From Rhea pennata (taxonomy: Eukaryota > Chordata > Aves > Rheiformes > Rheidae): DNA of 64,000 nucleotides. A model generated the notes under the pieces. That model searched no databases. It was not told where the DNA came from and was given only the letters and a program-made list of their open reading frames with translations. Of the stretch, positions 61,381 through 64,000 are shown in pieces (position 1 is the first letter of the stretch; each line of letters opens with the position of its first letter). Position numbers and translations under genes: made by a program. Where the stretch lies: positions 11,379,383 to 11,443,382 of the forward strand of contig NC_084670.1 of the NCBI RefSeq assembly GCF_028389875.1, in the 5' to 3' direction.

Positions 61381-64000
61381 AGCTAGAACACATATAGGCA
61401 GTACTCTGATTTGCTTGAGTCCTCAATTTGAACGTTTCTCTTGGATTAGACCTTACACTGTGTCACAGTTCAGCATGTTTTCTTATGAGAAAAGTAATTT
61501 GTGCCCTCTTGCTAGCCTATGGGGCAGTGATAAGCTGATAAGGCCTCCAAGTGTGCCCGTGGAGAGTATCTTGACAGCGCAGCGGGAATGGGTGAGTACC
61601 TGGGGGTGCCCACTATGGCTTCATTTCACCTGCCTTGTGGCTTCTCTTGGTCTCTGTCTATTGTGGTTCCCTTTGGGAATGAGAGACATGGGCTCTTTGT
61701 ATCTACCCTATCCCAGAAGGGACCCCAATGGTAGAGGGAGCGTGGATGAGCAGCTAGGATGGGAGGTTTTGTTGTTATGCCTGGACTAGGACAAGGTGAG
61801 TCCCAGCTCAGGTGGCCTAGTGTGGTTCATCTTGGAAGATTTTTCCCAACTGAAAGACCCAGGAGGGTTCAGGGATCCATCTCTGCTCCTTTTTGTAATT
61901 GCTCACTATCATCTTCAGCAGAGGTCAGTGGTTTGTAGCATGGTAGAGATGTTTCTGGCTAGGGTGAGAAGACCATTTGCTATAGAATTAGGAACACCAT
62001 TCACCGTTATGCTGGCTCCAGGGTTGGTTGAACTGTGTGCTCATGTAGCCTTTATTGCTTTGAAAGGAGACGAGCACGTGAGGTCCACCTGGCACTTTAA
62101 ACAAGGGAATTTATTTCCAAGTGAGCATGCTTTTGATCTTTAAGATTGAATCGCCTGCTTGGACCCCAGATGATCTTTGCTGCACTACCCCATATCTCTG
62201 GACCCACTGCTACCAATGGGCAGGAGGGCACTTCAGACAAGGAAGGTGATTTGAATTAGTTTTCTTCAGATTTGGGCCTCCTGTGTGCTCTGAACATGAG
62301 CATCCAGCCTTATCTTAACACAAATCATCAGCTTGTAAACTGGAGTGACAATCAGATGATGCCTGGGCAGCGAACATAGTAAGAGGCCAAGTACAGCTGA
62401 TGTTTCACCCTCACTGACTGAGCACCAGCAGACTGGCTAGCTGACATGCATCCTTTCTCCAAACAACATTGGCATCCAGGCAGTTAATAGCAGCTAAAAT
62501 AAATAAGCTCCTCTCCATTTTGTCTGCCAGGAGAGGTCCTTGCTGTCCCCTGGGAGGTAACCTGGAGCTTGCTTCCCTGCAAGAGCTGGCTGCAAGCTGC
62601 CTGCCAGCAGCTGATAGAGAATCTAGACTCCTTGCTGCTGTTTTGAGCAGAAGAAAGGGTGCTCTGCCCTGCTTGAAGCTTGAGAAAAGGAGAGGAGGGG
62701 AAAGGAAAACCCGGTCTTCAGAGAACTATTCTCTTCTGCTTTTCCAATTCAAATTTCCTAATTTTTTCTAAGCTCCTCCTGGAAGTCTTTGAATAACTGT
62801 TTCGTTTGGGAATGGTCTGTGAATATTTGTCCATTCATCTCTCTGCCTTTTGGTATTGGTCTTCGGATCCTTGCTGAGCCTCCCTCTTGCAGTCATGTCC
62901 TCATTGCAAGAGGATCTGTTTTGATGTCCCTGCTTGCCCAGCATTTCAGGAGATGCAGGGAGTGGAAGAACCTGGCCATTTGCTTTCCTTAGTGTTTACC
63001 TGTTTGCTCATGTTGATCTCCTGCAAGCAACACAATGAATGGTGAATTGCTGGGAATGGTGGAGCTCTGAGCCCTGCCGCACTGGGAGGGTGTCTTGCTG
63101 AAATTAGTGGGGGTTAGCAGGGCTTGGAGTGCTGGAGAGACCAGGCTGCTTTCTGATTTAGTGCTCACTTGACGTTCAGATGCCTTTTATTCATTGCAGT
63201 TGCTAAGAGCGGGGGTGCTGGACTCTGCCCTCTGGTATTTGGGTGTTTGTGCTGTTGGGATTGATTTCTCCTCATCTGTGTCCGAACTGCTTTCTTCATC
63301 ATCAGGTACATGGATAGGATGGGATGAGGCAGGGCAACAGCCCATTCTGCACAACCTTTCATTGATGGATTTTACTCTGGAATTGCTTTCTGTGCCATTA
63401 GACAAAGAGAGTGTATGCAATTGCTAAATGAAATACTAGTCTCCTGCTATTTTTGAGAACTTGCCTATAATGTGCCACAGCAGGTACACACAATTAACTT
63501 GAACAAAACCTGCACCTAGTAGGAATAATACAAGGCAAGAAGTTGCAAATACGTCCAGCATTAGCCTTCTGCAGTGCCTTTTAGTTGGCCTCTCTGCCAT
63601 TGAGTGGCAAAAGATATGAGGGAAATGCAAAAACACATTTTGCTAATGCTTATGTGGCTTGAACTTAGCATCTTTTCTTCTTCGTTTGTGTTTTTGTAGT
63701 CGTGTTCTGCCAGCTTCCCTTCCAAATTCATATTCCTCTTTTTCTCTTTTTTTCTACCTTTACCTTCTTTGTGTCTCTTCTGTTGTCCAGCCCAGTGAGT
63801 TTCAATTTGAGGTCTGAGGGCCTGAAAATTAGAGGATTACCCTAAAGGATCTGTAAAAGGCAGGCTAAAAAAATCGAGCCCAGTTTCAGGAAGCTAATGT
63901 TTGTGCGGTGGTGGGGGTTACATTCATGTTCATGTCATTAGTGTCGTTCATGTTGTGGCATTACATTTTCTCTGGGAAAATGAATAGGGATCTGCAAACA

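Overview
The window is nuclear DNA of a bird. The evidence is spliced vertebrate genes with GT-AG introns, CpG-island promoters, CR1 LINE copies of several ages, and a vertebrate gene order that reads, left to right, TOE1 (minus), MUTYH (plus), HPDL (minus), SELENOP2 (plus) and ZSWIM5 exon 1 (plus). TOE1, MUTYH, HPDL and ZSWIM5 are also neighbours on human chromosome 1p34. SELENOP2 (selenoprotein P2, also called SelPb) is the extra gene, known from birds and other non-placental vertebrates.

Layout. Positions 1-1177 hold no coding sequence and probably the 3' end of a plus-strand neighbour (TESK2 by synteny). TOE1 runs 6482 to 1178 in seven coding exons. It shares a CpG-rich divergent promoter (6483-7042) with MUTYH, which runs 7043 to 12357 in fifteen coding exons. 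MUTYH and HPDL are tail to tail, and HPDL has one uninterrupted coding exon (13677-14879). A long CpG island at about 15.8-17.7 kb lies between HPDL and SELENOP2 and probably drives both. SELENOP2 has four coding exons (18373-21945), an in-frame TGA at 18544 read as selenocysteine, a well-formed SECIS element at 22196-22262 and a poly(A) signal at 22691. From 22.7 to 37.0 kb no gene is visible. That stretch holds a 5'-truncated CR1 LINE (29684-31335) and a tandem array of CCAAT boxes (31691-31960). ZSWIM5 coding exon 1 is at 37388-38063, and the rest of the window (about 26 kb) is its first intron, with a second CpG island at 39.2-40.0 kb.

Function. TOE1 is a nuclear 3' exonuclease for small nuclear RNAs. 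MUTYH removes adenine paired with 8-oxoguanine. HPDL is a mitochondrial relative of 4-hydroxyphenylpyruvate dioxygenase. SELENOP2 is a predicted secreted selenoprotein. ZSWIM5 is a SWIM zinc-finger protein. The first two share a promoter; the others are neighbours without a shared pathway.

The most notable system is SELENOP2. Its recoded UGA and its SECIS can both be read directly, about 3.7 kb apart in the genome, and ordinary gene prediction would split or truncate the gene at the TGA. Exon boundaries were placed by eye from splice signals, reading phase and remembered family sequences; no alignment or transcript data were available.
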